This document shows positions 45,979 through 58,015 of a DNA stretch of 64,000 bases, in pieces (position 1 is the stretch's first letter; every line of letters starts with the position of its first letter). The DNA lies in contig CM075778.1 of the NCBI GenBank assembly GCA_037974665.1, forward strand, positions 23,440,001 through 23,504,000. The letters are read 5' to 3'. The position numbers were made by a program, and so were the translations under genes. Origin of the DNA: Ehretia macrophylla. Taxonomy: Eukaryota; Streptophyta; Magnoliopsida; Boraginales; Ehretiaceae. The notes under the pieces were generated by a model that ran no database searches, was not told the origin of the DNA, and saw only the letters and a list, made by a program, of their open reading frames with translations.

Positions 45979-48027
45979 GTAACGACCCCAACCCGACCCT
46001 TCTCAAGATTAGGTCAAAGTCTGCGTTTACTGTCATTGCGAGTTCATAACTTTCTATTAAAAGGAACAATAAATAAAGAATTATTCAATAACAAGTCTTT
46101 ATATAATAATTTAAGTACAAAAGGGTGTTACAACATCCAAGATCCAATAGCTACCTGGCTATCATACAAACTAGAGTTTCAGCACAACTACCCTTCTACC
46201 CGAAAGCCGTACAAACAACCTCTAACTTTTACGACTTGGATCGAAACATGACAGGCAAGAAGCTTCGAACATGTAAACATTCAACTTCAGCTTATAAAGT
46301 CAATTTAAATTTCAAGCTAAGTTGTACCTGCACTGGGGGGAAGAAAAGAGGGTGAGCTCTGGGGAAGCTCAGCAAGGATAGAATAGAAAAGTTTTGAAAA
46401 CATTTCTGGTCAGTCTCTTTTACAAATCATGATGCAATTCATGTACAATAGTGACTCAAATTATCCACATAAGATACATATAACAAGTAGAAATTACTAT
46501 CCCATTCGAGTCACATATCAAATAACAGTAATAATCTTTAGATAGATAATCAATTTATATTGCATTAATAATTACATTCAGTGACATATACCCACATAAC
46601 ATATCATCCTACTCTCCGAGGGTGGAATGCCAAGCGAGAGTAGGACACTACTCTCCGAGGGTGATACCAAGTGAGAGTAGGAACAAGTCGATCATTTCAC
46701 GAGGTGGCCAGCCTTGATCACAATTTCAACTTCTTATCTCTCCCAAGAGGGTACTCCGAATTGTACCCGAAATCTAAGACACAACTCTCTGAGGGTGGAA
46801 GGCCAAGCGAGAGAGGGACTAGGACCACGATAGTCACGGGAGCACCGGCAAACCCTATGTCGCCCGGCGTTCGTGAAACGCTATCGTGCTTGAGGTTGCA
46901 ACCCCCAAGTAGTACATAAGCATGCACAAGTAGTCATATAATACACGTGTACACGAGTAATGAATATAAGAGAATGACAAAGTATAAACTGGGCATTATG
47001 ATGACATGCAAATAATATATATAACATTTCTGAAAATATTTGGGCAGCACATCTACTTACCTGATGTTAAACTACCAGATAAATCCGGTAGCACATATTA
47101 GCATTTAACTGGACAAATTTAAGCATAACAGGGATATACTAATAACATGTAGATGTCATGAATGAGTAAAGCAATAAAACCATTGCCTCAAAATGTTAAA
47201 AATTGGAGAGGACTCGAACAGATTTTGGAACTTTTAGAACGTTAACTAACTAAATCGATATAATTTAGTGGAATCGGGCCAGAGAAAAATTGTCTGCTAG
47301 TTTGATTTTAGGGGTTCAAGTGACCCTCTTATATAGGCCCTCAAGGCTGACATAAGGGGGAACACGTGTCCCTCCCTCGTTGGCCGACCAATCATGGTTG
47401 ACTATATAGGGGACACATGTCCCTCCCGTGTCACGCATGCATGACACATCCACGCATGCATGACACGTGTCCCGAGACATGTGTCACTCTTCGAGAGTGG
47501 CACCAACGTTTTATTTTTTGCTCATTTTGCGCGCAGGTGTCCCGATTTTTGTATTTTCGGGCCGGAATGCAATTTTGCCAAACTTCGCCATTAAGTAGTA
47601 CAAGTTAAAGGAAACCCAATGACGTATGCTTGTTTTTCGCGGCAGAATCCCGATTTTCCTATAATTGGCCCCGAAGTAAAACTCATTTTCTGGACCAAAA
47701 ACTCTTAAAATCGGGAAACAAGAGAAATGGCCCGAAAAGTTAAAGGAAATCACCTATGCTCTTGTGAGCAGCTGAAAAGTTTTACTTGGTCATGATATGG
47801 AGCTTTACATTCGTATAACGACCCTAAGCTTAATGTTAATTCATGCTATAAAAACACCTAATAATAGGTTACTATTAATCGTAATACCAATTGATTTTTA
47901 AATAGTAAGACAATTAACTATAGATTCAATGCAGGCAAATAATCACAAAGGCAAATTTTTCAAAAATAATGAAAGAAATAAATATAAATAAATACTTGTA
48001 AATGTATGGTCGGACTCGGGTATTACA
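45979..48027 (-). repeat. LTR E1 (2049 bp)
   Basis: TGTAACGACCCCAACC ... CTCGGGTATTACA. In element sense: U3 with CATGCATG/CACGTG-like words (47400-47500) and CCAAT (47389-47393, + strand), TATA box, then R-U5. R-U5 carries the palindrome GGTTGCAACC (46894-46903), the hairpin GGGTAC/GTACCC (46749-46768) and two hairpins with stems CCTACTCTC/GAGAGTAGG (46608-46644) and CTACTCTC/GAGAGTAG (46648-46680). The preceding five bases TGAGT do not recur after 48027, so it is not a simple solo LTR. Confidence 0.88.
47327..47340 (-). promoter_or_regulatory. TATA box of LTR E1
   Basis: On the - strand GGGCCTATATAAGAGG. Equivalents are GGCCTGTATAAGGGG in E2 (50711-50725) and GGCCTATATAAAGGGG in E3 (58505-58520). 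Upstream lie CCAAT, CACGTG and CATGCATG words. Confidence 0.72.
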
Positions 48028-48115
48028 TCAAGCATTGTAATACCAAACACATATCCTTAAAAGACGACTATCCACTGTCCGAAGATCCTATCCCGCCTTA
48101 TGAGCAAAGCACGGT
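48028..48115 (-). repeat. Inverted copy of the E leader
   Basis: The complement of 48040-48110 matches the post-PBS leader at 49320-49395 (ATAGGATCTTCGGACA, TAGTCGTCTTTTA). It sits directly against E1 without a PPT, so everything between leader and 3' LTR has been deleted on this side. Confidence 0.78.
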
Positions 48116-49267
48116 TAAATTAAGGTAAGGAATTTTTATAAAATTCATGTCTACTGATATATACATTGTATGAGTACAAGTTCGTGCATGTGAAGAGGTT
48201 TAACTTGGGTTACTGTTATTGTTTACAAGAAGTAATTGTTATAAATTCATCTTATTAATAATATAAAGTCGCTGATTACGTGATTTTAAGTTTCCTTCAA
48301 TGTTAGATAATGGATTTCAATTGCCTCGCCATGCATGCCCATTGACTTAGATGATAGCTTAAACATTTACGTGAAGGATTAAACGAAAGAATTGAAGGTG
48401 TAGTTCGGGAGAAATACTACGAGTATAACTTAATTGGATGCAAGAGATAAAGTGGAATTAGATAGGGGTACCACCAGTAATGTGTAAAAAGTATATGTGT
48501 TAGGATTAAGATGAAAGGTTTATAGTAAATAAGTAAATTGTTGTTAGGACTTAAGTCGTTGAGGTTTGGATGTAAGTAGAGAAAATAGGTTATTTTCACG
48601 ATGTGAATTGTGTAGAGTAGGGAAGCTGGACAAATATAGAGTTCACATTGATACAATACGGGAAATTGAAACTTTACAGTATTTAGGAAAAGTTTGAGAT
48701 AATAAAGGTATAAGTCATGTGTGTGAATATATACATATTAGTAAAAGTTATAAAAAGATTAGTAAAAGTTATAAAAACATACAAGCGTTTTAATTAAAAT
48801 TGGATATAAGATACTACGAATTAGTTAGTCCTTCTTATCACTAGCTCGGGAATCTTACTTCAGCAAATCTAGGTAATATCTATTAGACTTAATGTATTAA
48901 CTCGTGATTAATTTATTCGGTAATCCTAAATTATTCAAGATACACGCCATATCAAGTCTAAATGATATTGTCTTACTTAGCATAACTTATCTAATTGTAG
49001 TATTTCCATTCTTAATTTATTTTGAAAGTTTTTAGTACTAATCCTAATACTATTCACTAGATTTAGTTATCAACTCTTTTTATTTCATAAGTTAACATTA
49101 CTATTTACTTATAATCCTTAACTATTTAATGTGTCCTTTAATATATACTAAGTCTTTTGATTGGAAGGTACTCTCACATAAATTTATTATGTTTATTGCC
49201 TTTAACTGAACTCTACTATCTAAGTTTATATTGTCTATTCAGAAGTTAGGTAATATCTATAGAGTTA
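48116..49267. other. AT-rich unannotated segment within the E cluster
   Basis: No LTR, ORF with a domain or repeat recognised. It may be host DNA trapped between two inverted E copies, or decayed internal sequence. Confidence 0.4.
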
Positions 49268-50019
49268 ACTAAGATACTTGTAAATGTATGGTCGGGCTCG
49301 GGTATCAGAGCTTAGATAGCTCATAAGCCGGGATAGGATCTTCGGACAATGGGTAGTCGTCTTTTATGGATACGTGTTTGGCATAATCATATGTGCTCAA
49401 TGTGCTTATTTGTTAAGTATGAATCTATTTTCTATAAGTTGTATTTTTACTTGTGCTGAAGTTATTAATTGTATACATGCATTACCCATAAAATGGTAAG
49501 TAGTCCCCCCTCCCCTAAAAGCGTCGGCTAGTAACGGATCTTCTCAAATGCGAGTCAAATAAAGAATGAACAGTTGATCGGTGGTTTGTAGTAGTCTGGA
49601 AACAATGTTCAATACTCAGCGCTTGATCGGCCGTTGGTATCTTCTTTCATATATTCACTCGGAATTCTTGGAATTCTTAACTGGTATTTTGTCTGGACTT
49701 CTACTCGGTAATCTTATCTGGTATTCTGAATTGGATTTCCTAAAGTGTAGCCTTTATTTGGCATTTATATTGCCTTTATTTGACAGTCATATTGCCTTTA
49801 TTTGGCATTCATATTACCTTTATTTGAAATTTTCGGGATTTCTTGATATTCTCGCACGGTATTCTTGTACGGTGTTCTTTGGTATTCTCATATGGGTATT
49901 ACTATTCGAGGCTCATGTTTGGAATTCTTACTTGGCATCCGGTATTCAATCTCGCGCAGTGGACCGGAGGTACTGGAGAAGTAAATTACGAGGGCACAAT
50001 TTTTATAAGGGAAAGAGGA
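49268..50019 (+). mobile_element. Internal remnant of element E2
   Basis: 49268-49303 repeats the last 36 bp of E1 (GTAAATGTATGGTCGGGCTC...). It runs into the PBS-like GGTATCAGAGC (49305-49315) and leader. After about 200 bp come GGTATTCT-type short repeats (49620-49960) and the PPT AAGGGAAAGAGGA (50007-50019). No gag or pol is left. The 147-codon frame across the repeats is low-complexity and not credible. Confidence 0.7.
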
Positions 50020-52063
50020 TGTAATACCCGAGCCCGACCATACATTTACAAGTATTTATTTATATTTATTTCTTTCGTTATTTTTTAAAATTGTGTCTTT
50101 GTGATTATTTGCCTACATTTAATCTATAGTTAATTGTCTTAGTATTTAAAAATCAATTGGTATTACGATTAATAGTAACCTATTATTAGGTGTTCTTATA
50201 GCATGAATTAACATTAAGCTTAGAATCGTTACAGGGATGTAAAGCTCCATATCATGACCAAGTAAAACTTTTCAGCTGCTTACAAGAGTATGGATGATTT
50301 ATTTTAACATTTTGGACCATTTCGGGTGTTTTCCCGATTTTAGGGGTTTTTGGTCAGGAAAAGGAGTTTCACTTCGGGGCTAATTATAGGAAAATCGGGA
50401 TTCCGCCGCGAAAAAGGGGCATACGCCATTGGGTTTCCTTTAACTTGTACTACTTAATGGCAAAGTTTGGCAAAATTTCATCTCGGCACAAAAATACGAA
50501 AATTGGGACACCTGTGCATGAAACGGGCAAAAAAAGGGAACGTTGGTGCCACTTCCAATGAATAACACGTGTCTCGGGACATGTGTCACGCATGCATAGA
50601 CGTGCCACGCATGCGTGACATGTGGAGGGACATATGTCCCCTACGTGGCCAACTATGATTGGTCGGCCAATGAGGGAGGGACACGTGTTCCCCCCTATGT
50701 CGGCCTTGAGGGCCTGTATAAGGGGGTCACTTGACCCCCTGAAATCAAACAGGCAGACACGTTTTTCTAGCCCAGTTCCACTAAATTATATCAATTTAGT
50801 TTAATTAACGTTCCGAAAGTTCTAAAACCAGTCTGAATCTTCTCAAATTTTTGGCATTTTGAGGCAAGGGTTTTATTGCTTTACTTATTTATGGTATCTA
50901 CATGTTAGTATATCCCTGTTATGCTTAAATTTGTCCAGTTAATCGCTAATATATACTGCCCAATTTGTCTGGTAGTTTTAGCATAAGATAAGTAGAAATG
51001 CTACCCAAATATTTCCAGAAATGTTATACATGTTATTTGCATGCCGTCATAATACCCAATTTATACTTGGAAATTGCTTTATTTCGGCCGTTACTCTGCC
51101 GAAATACCGCAGAACATGTGTTATTACTTGCCCGGGACAATCTCTTTAGTTGATTCCCATATCATATGATCTGCTGTGTGTTCTATGACTACTTGTGCAT
51201 GCATGTGTGCTCTTGAAATTGGGGGTTGCAACCTCAGGCACGATAGCTGGTACGAACGTCGGGCAGCATAAGGCTTGCCGGTGCTCCCGTACCTATCGTG
51301 GTCCTATTCCCTCTCCCGCTTGGCGATCTTCACCCCCGGGGAGTTGGGTCATAGAATTCGGGATAATCCGGAGTACCATCTTGGGAGAGATAAGAAGTTG
51401 TGATCTTGATTCGGAGCTGGCCACCTCTGGAAGTGACATCGGATATGGGTAAGTCCTCCCGCTTGGCGATCTCCACCATCGGGGAGGAAAATCGATTGTT
51501 TACCTATATGTCATTACTATTATTGACACATGATTCAAATGTGTTAGAAATCTCTATTGGTTATCACATATTATTGTTTACCATATGTGAATATTATTGT
51601 ACATGAGCTGGATCATGATTTGCAACAGAGACCGACCAGAAATGTTTTTAAAACTCTTCTATTTCATCTTTGCTAAGCTTCCCAAAAGCTCACCCTCTTT
51701 TCTCCCCCCAGTGCAGGTACAACTTAGCTTGAAATGGAAATTGACTTTATGAGTTGAAGTTGAATGTTTACATGCTCGAAGCTCCTTGCCTGTCATGTTT
51801 CGATCCAAGTCGTAAAAGTTAGAGTTTGTTTGTATTATTCTCGGGTGGAAGGGCAGCTGCGCTGAAACCCTAGTTTGTATGTTAGCCGGGTAGTTATCGA
51901 ATCTCAGATGTTGTAACACCCTTTTGTATTGAAATTATTGTATAAAGGCTTGTTATTGGATAATTCTTTATTTATTGTTCCTTTTATAGAAAGTTATGAA
52001 ATCACAATAACAGTAAACGCAGACTTTGACCTAATCTTGAGAAGGGTCGGATTGGGGTCGTAC
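50020..52063 (+). repeat. LTR E2 (about 2044 bp)
   Basis: TGTAATACCCGAGCCCG ... GGATTGGGGTCGTAC; the final TTACA is shortened. Inverted relative to E1. TATA box at 50716-50722, CCAAT boxes (ATTGG 50658-50662), CACGTG at 50682-50687, palindrome GGTTGCAACC 51224-51233, and repeated CTCCCGCTTGGCGATCT...GGGGAG hairpins at about 51311-51345 and 51452-51486. Preceded by a PPT, hence a 3' LTR. Confidence 0.88.
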
Positions 52064-55000
52064 TTAAATTCCAAGTAGTAAATTAATTACTTACGTGTTT
52101 GGTGAGGAATTAACATAAGTATGAGTGATAAATTTAGCATATCAAGCTAAGCATTCGTTTCAAGGAGTTAGAGTTTATCTGCTATTTAATTTATTTGATA
52201 TGGAATTTTATAATTAGGTTATAGGGTATTAATAGACATTAGTTGAACCATTTTATTTTAGGAATGCCACTTAGTTTAATAACTAGAGTTTATAGGTAAT
52301 TAAACTAGAACTTGGAATATAGTAGCTTGATATGGATTAAATTAAGTACTGTAACTTTGTTGAATAGTTTGATTGAAGGATTAATTTAGTTTGGAAGAAA
52401 AGAACCGGAATATTAGTTAAAATATTCACACTTCTCTTAAAAGATTATGAGCAATTAATCAACCTAGCATACAAGCCACTATTTAGAAGTCATTAAGTGT
52501 ATGTATTAGATTTTAGTAATCAAAACGGGCATTGAGAAGAAATAGTAAGGTTAACCTACAAAATAAAACTTATTGGCAATAAAATTTTCAAGTATTCCAT
52601 ATAGGTATATTAAATAGTTTCAAATAAGGAATTCAATTATCTTTGGCATTAAGTTAATAACCTAGAAATTATTTTAATGCTGTCATACTAAATCATATTT
52701 AGGTTGTAACAGGAAACTAAAAAAAAAAAAAAATCTCCCAATTTATTCCTATTAAGTCTAAATTTATTATTTTGTTTTAAACCAACTAAAACATAAATCA
52801 TGACTCTTTTTGCCATCGCGGCTCAGCTTCACCGCGCCACATGAAGCTGTCGAACCAGATTAATCACCTAGTTATTGTCATCATTAACTAAACAGCAAAG
52901 CAGCTACCTGCTTCGCCTCCAAGCTGCTGATTGAGCAGTTTGCTAAACAAAGTCAAAACTCCACTAAAAACACTAGTTATACTCATTATTTCACTTGATA
53001 AATGTGAAAATAGTTGCTAGCGAGAAGCTTGGTTTTGCTCGAGTGTCGCTAGGAGCTAACATGTGTGATCTTTGCATGTCAATGGCCTTCTGTTGGCAGC
53101 CACGCAGCAAACAACAGGAGCTTCTTCACCATAGCTACCTAGGAACCCTACGAAATAGAATCCTATAGCTGTCTTCTATCATATGATTGCATGAAGCTAT
53201 TTCATTAACAGAAGAACACGCATGCTGTGTAGTTCGTAGCTGGCTGTTTCTGAGAATTTGCATGAATCTACTCCCTTAGCCATCAACACGCAGCAGCTAG
53301 AGAATTAGAGTCATACATGCAGCAGCATAGGAAATTGAAGGATAGTTACTCGCGTGAGCTGCCACCACCGCGTCCTTGTTGTTCATTTTCTATAAGATTC
53401 CATGAGATAAGTCTTCTTAGAATTAAGGCACGTAGCGGCCTTCTTCAGTTAAGCTATACTTGTAGCGTTATGATTAGCATTGGAGCCAATAGGATCAAAT
53501 TAAACTGCCTATAAAAAGGCTGCAGTAAGCCGAGATTAAGTATACAAAAAAATAAACAATTTCCATAAATTTGAAGGAATCTTCCTAGTTCAATTAGGTG
53601 CGGGTTTATTTTCTTAAATACATTACTGTTTTTCTATAGTTAGTTGATGGTATTCTATGGCAAGTTTATACGGGTATATGGGTTTTCTTTTCTAAAAACG
53701 CGTTATTAACTTCTTTAATTATGAAATATTGTTATTATAAGAAAAGTATATACATTAGTTAAGTGCTTAATATATCTGTTAGAAGATTACAATTTGTTTA
53801 CATATTATGATGTTACATAACTAATAGTAGTTTAAATTAAAATATTGGTTATGACTCATAAATTATTTAGTCAACTTGTCAAATATATGTGGGTTAGTTA
53901 TAAGTTAGCTTATTAAAATAGGGCATTATTACATCTACCGTGTGATTATATAGTAAGCTAGGATGGTATAAGGAAATGGAATGTGTGTAAAGGGTCTTTA
54001 TAAGTTACTATGAGTTGTTCAAAGTAATCATCCTTACGTAAACAACTAATTGCTTGTGTGTCTAAAGAAATATTACTATATGGGTTATACAAATAAGTTG
54101 TTACCATCCTCGTTGCTTAATCACTTATTTGTTATCAACCGAAATAGTAAGGATCGGACATTTTAAGTAACAACAATGAGTTGACTTTTAAATACCTGTA
54201 CACTCTGATGACTCCTCGAGTGCTTCCAATTGCGAGTCTAATTAATATACTCGATCGGGGACAGCCTCTTCTGTTGTACCCCATATATGTTAATGAATTG
54301 TGTGATTATTCCTATCAGCCGTGTGTTATGTGACAACTTGTACATGCCTGTGTGTACTTGGGGGTTGCAGCCTCAGGCACGATAGTGTTTCACGAACGCC
54401 AGGTGACACAGGATTTTCCAGTGCTCCATGACTATCGTGGTCCTAGTCCCTCTCTTGCTTGGCCTTCCACTCTCGGAGAGTTGGGTCATAGATTTCGGGT
54501 AAAATCCGGAATACCCTCTTGGGAGAGATAAGAAGTTGTGTTTTGGCCGGCCATCTTGTAAAGTGAAGACAAACTGTATCCTTTGCAACGTGATATGTAA
54601 ATGTTATATATACATTGATGTACTTGACTTGCATTGCATCATGGTTTCTAAAAGCTCGAAAATATTTTTCAAAACCTCCTCGGTTGACTATCCCACGCTG
54701 AGTTCTTTTGAGCTCATTACCCCTTTCCACGCTTATTTCAGGTGAAGCCGAGGCAGCAGAGGTTGAGCCGGAGGGCAATCATGTGTCTTTTCTGTGTACT
54801 GAGGGGCTTGGATCAATTGGTTCCACGGGATGTTAATGTTATCATACATCGGCATTACCTTTTCAACGAAGACTTAGTAAACCAGGATGTACTGTATCAC
54901 CTGTTGTACGATGTAATAATAAATGATGTAGTTATAGACATCGGATTTGGACCATGTATGACAGCATATGTGGTCTATTACGGTGTTATGTATGAAGATT

Positions 55001-55156
55001 AAGTGTGTTAGCATAGTTTTCAGACTCGTTTTGTTAATACAAAGTCTGGTCGGTTGTTAAGAGCCTGTGGCCATGGTTGTAAGGGTTATATATAAATAAC
55101 AGCTTAATATTTTCCGTTTATGGTTGATGTATGAAGATTGAATGGATCTTGACCTA
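52064..55156 (+). repeat. LTR F, plus copy (left arm of palindrome)
   Basis: From 52320 it is the inverse of 55164-58015. It carries the E/F-type module: GGTTGCAGCC near 54364, and GGGTA...TACCC at 54497-54516. It stops at GATCTTGACCTA, lacking the last approximately 45 bp of the inverted copy. 52064-52319 is either the LTR start or unrelated; no clean TG start. No gene; the GTG-initiated 86-codon frame at 54742-55002 is discussed under rejected items. Confidence 0.75.
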
Positions 55157-55163
55157 TATCAAC

Positions 55164-58015
55164 TGTAATGACCCAAAAACCCCCAACCCTTCTCAGGACT
55201 TGGCAGTAGGTCTAGATCCACTCAATCATCATACATCAACCATAAACGGAACATATTAAGTTGTTATTTATATATAACCCTTACAACCATGGCCACAGAA
55301 TCTTAACAACCGACCAGACTCTGTATTAACAAAACGAGTCTGGAAACTATGCTAACACACTTAATCTTCATACATAACACCGTAATAGACCATATATGTT
55401 GTCATACATGGTCCAAATCCGATGTCTATAACTACATCATTTATTATTACATCGTACAACAGGTGATACGGTATATCCTGGTTTACTAAGTCTTCGTTGA
55501 AAAGGTAATGCCGATGTATGATAACATCAACATCCCATGGAACCAATTGATCCAAGTGCCTCAGTACACAGAAAAGACACATTATTGCCCTCCGGTTCAA
55601 CCTCTTCTGCCTCGGCTTCACTTGAAATAGGGGTGGAAAGGGGTAATGAGCTCAAAAGAACTCAGCGTGGGATAGTCAACCGAGGAGGTTTTGAAAAACA
55701 TTTTTCAGCTTTTAGAAACCATGATGCAATGCAAGTCAAGTACATCAATGTATATATAACATTTACAAATCACGTTGCAAAGGATACAGTTTGTCTTCAC
55801 TTTACAAGATGGCCGGCCGAAACACAACTTCTTATCTCTCCCAAGAGGGTACTCCGGATTGTACCCGAAATCTACGACCCAATTCTCCGAGGGTGGAAGG
55901 CCAAGCGAGAGAGGGACTAGGACTACGATAGTCATGGGAGCACTGGCAAACCCTATGTCGCCTGGCGTTCGTGAAACGCTATCGTGCTTGAGGCTGCAAC
56001 CCCCAAGTACACACATGCATGCATAAGTTGTCACATAACACACGACTGATAGGAATAATCACGCAATTCATTAACACATATAGGGTACAACAGAAGAGGC
56101 TGTCCCCGATCGAGTATATTAATTAGACTCGCAACTGGAAGCACTCGAGGAGTCATCAAAGTGTACAGGTATTTAAAAGTCAACTCATTGTTGTCACTTA
56201 AAATGTCCAATCCTTACTATTTCGGTTGATAACAAATAAGTGATTAAGCAACGAGGATGGTAACAACTTATTTGTATAACCCATATAGTAATATTTCTTT
56301 AGACACACAAGCAATTAGTTGTTTACGTAAGGATGATTACTTTGAACAACTCATAGTAACTTATAAAGACCCTTTACACATTCCATTTCCTTATACCATC
56401 CTAGCTTACTATATAATCACACAGTAGATGTAGTAATGCCCTATTTTAATAAGCTAACTTATAACTAACCCACATATATTTGACAAGTTGACTAAATAAT
56501 TTATGAGTCAACCAATATTTTAGTTTAAACTACTATTAGTTATGTAACATCATAATATGTAAACAAATTGTAATCTTCTAACAGATATATTAAGCACTTA
56601 ACTAATGTATATACTTTTCTTATAATAACAATCTTTCATAATTAAAGAAGTTAATAACAATACCCGTATAAACTTGTCATAGAATAGCATCAACTAACTA
56701 TAGAAAAACAGTAATGTATTTAAGAAAATAAACCTGCACCTGATTGAACTAGGAAGATTCCTTCAAATTTATGGAAATTGTTTATTTTTTTGTATACTTA
56801 ATCTCGGCTTACTGCAGCCTTTTTATAGGCAGTTTAATTTGATCCTATTAGCTCCAATGCTAATCATAACGCTACAAGTATAGCTTAATTGAAGAAGGCA
56901 GCTGTATGCCTTAATTCTAAGAAGGCTTATCTCATAGGATCTTATAGAAAATGAACAACAAGGACGCAGTGGTGGCAGCTCACGCGGGTAACTATCCTTC
57001 AATTTCCTATGCTGCTGCATGTATGACTCTAATTCTCAAGTTGATGTGTGTTGATGGCTAAGGGAGTAGATTCATGCAAATTCTCTGAAACAGCCAGCTA
57101 TGAACTACACAACTTGCGTGTTCTTCTGCTAATGAAATAGCTTCATGCAATCACATGATAAAAGACAACTATGGGATTCTATTTCGTAAGGTTCCTAGGT
57201 AGTTATGGTGAAGAAGCTCATGTTGTTTGCTGCGTGGTTGCCAACAGAAGGCCATTGACATGCAAAGATCACACATGTTAGCTCCTAGCGACACTCGAGC
57301 AAAACCAAGCTTCTCGCTGGCAACTATTTTCACATTTATCAAGTGAAATAATGAGTATAGCTAGTGTTTTTAGTGGAGTTTTGACTTTGCTTAGCAAACT
57401 GCTCAATCAGCAACTTGGAGGCGAAGCAGGTAGCTGCCTTGCTGTTTAGTTAATGATGACAATAGCTAGGTGATTAATCTGGTTCAACAGCTTCATGTGG
57501 CGCGATGAAGCTGAGCCGCGATGGCAAGAAGAGTCATGGTTTATGTTTTAGTTGGTTTAAAACAAAATAATAAATTTAGACTTAATAGGAATTAATTGGG
57601 AGATCATTTTTTTTTTAGTTTCTTGTTACAACCTAAATATGATTTAGTATGACAGCACTAAAATAATTTCTAGGTTATTAACTTAATGCCAAAGATAATT
57701 GAATTCCTTATTTGAAACTATTTAATATACCTATATGGAATACTTGAAAATTTTATTCCCAATAAGTTTTATTTCGTAGGTTAACCTTACTATTTCTTCT
57801 CAATGCCCGTTTTGATTACTAAAATCTAATACATACACTTAATGACTTCTAAATAGTGGCTTGTATGCTAGGTTGATTAGTGGCTCATAATCTTTTAAGC
57901 GAAGTGTGAATATTTTAACTAATATTCCAGTTCTTTTCTTTCAAACTAAATTAATCCTTTAATCAAACTATTCAACAAAGTTACAGTACTTAATTTAATC
58001 CATATCAAGCTACTA
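55164..58015 (-). repeat. LTR F, minus copy (right arm of palindrome)
   Basis: Begins TGTAATGACCCAAAAACC (complement ...GGGTCATTACA, the LTR 3' end). Hairpin GGGTAC-TCCGGATT-GTACCC at 55847-55866 and palindrome-like GGCTGCAACC at about 55993-56002. The outer end CATATCAAGCTACTA (58015) is fused to E-type sequence. Confidence 0.82.

Noticed and set aside
45979-48027. E1 as an ordinary solo LTR.
   Set aside because: The flanking pentamers TGAGT and TCAAG differ, and an inverted leader is attached on the inner side, so it is part of a rearranged structure.
49581-50024. 147-codon frame in the E2 internal region, hydrophobic.
   Set aside because: Composition comes from repeated GGTATTCT words; overlapping frames give similar low-complexity peptides.
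54742-55621. A pair of similar 86-codon frames in the two arms of the F palindrome (54742-55002 on +, 55361-55621 on -).
   Set aside because: Both start with GTG in the hairpin-bearing LTR; nearly all differences between them change the amino acid, so there is no sign of protein constraint. They are mirror copies of non-coding LTR.
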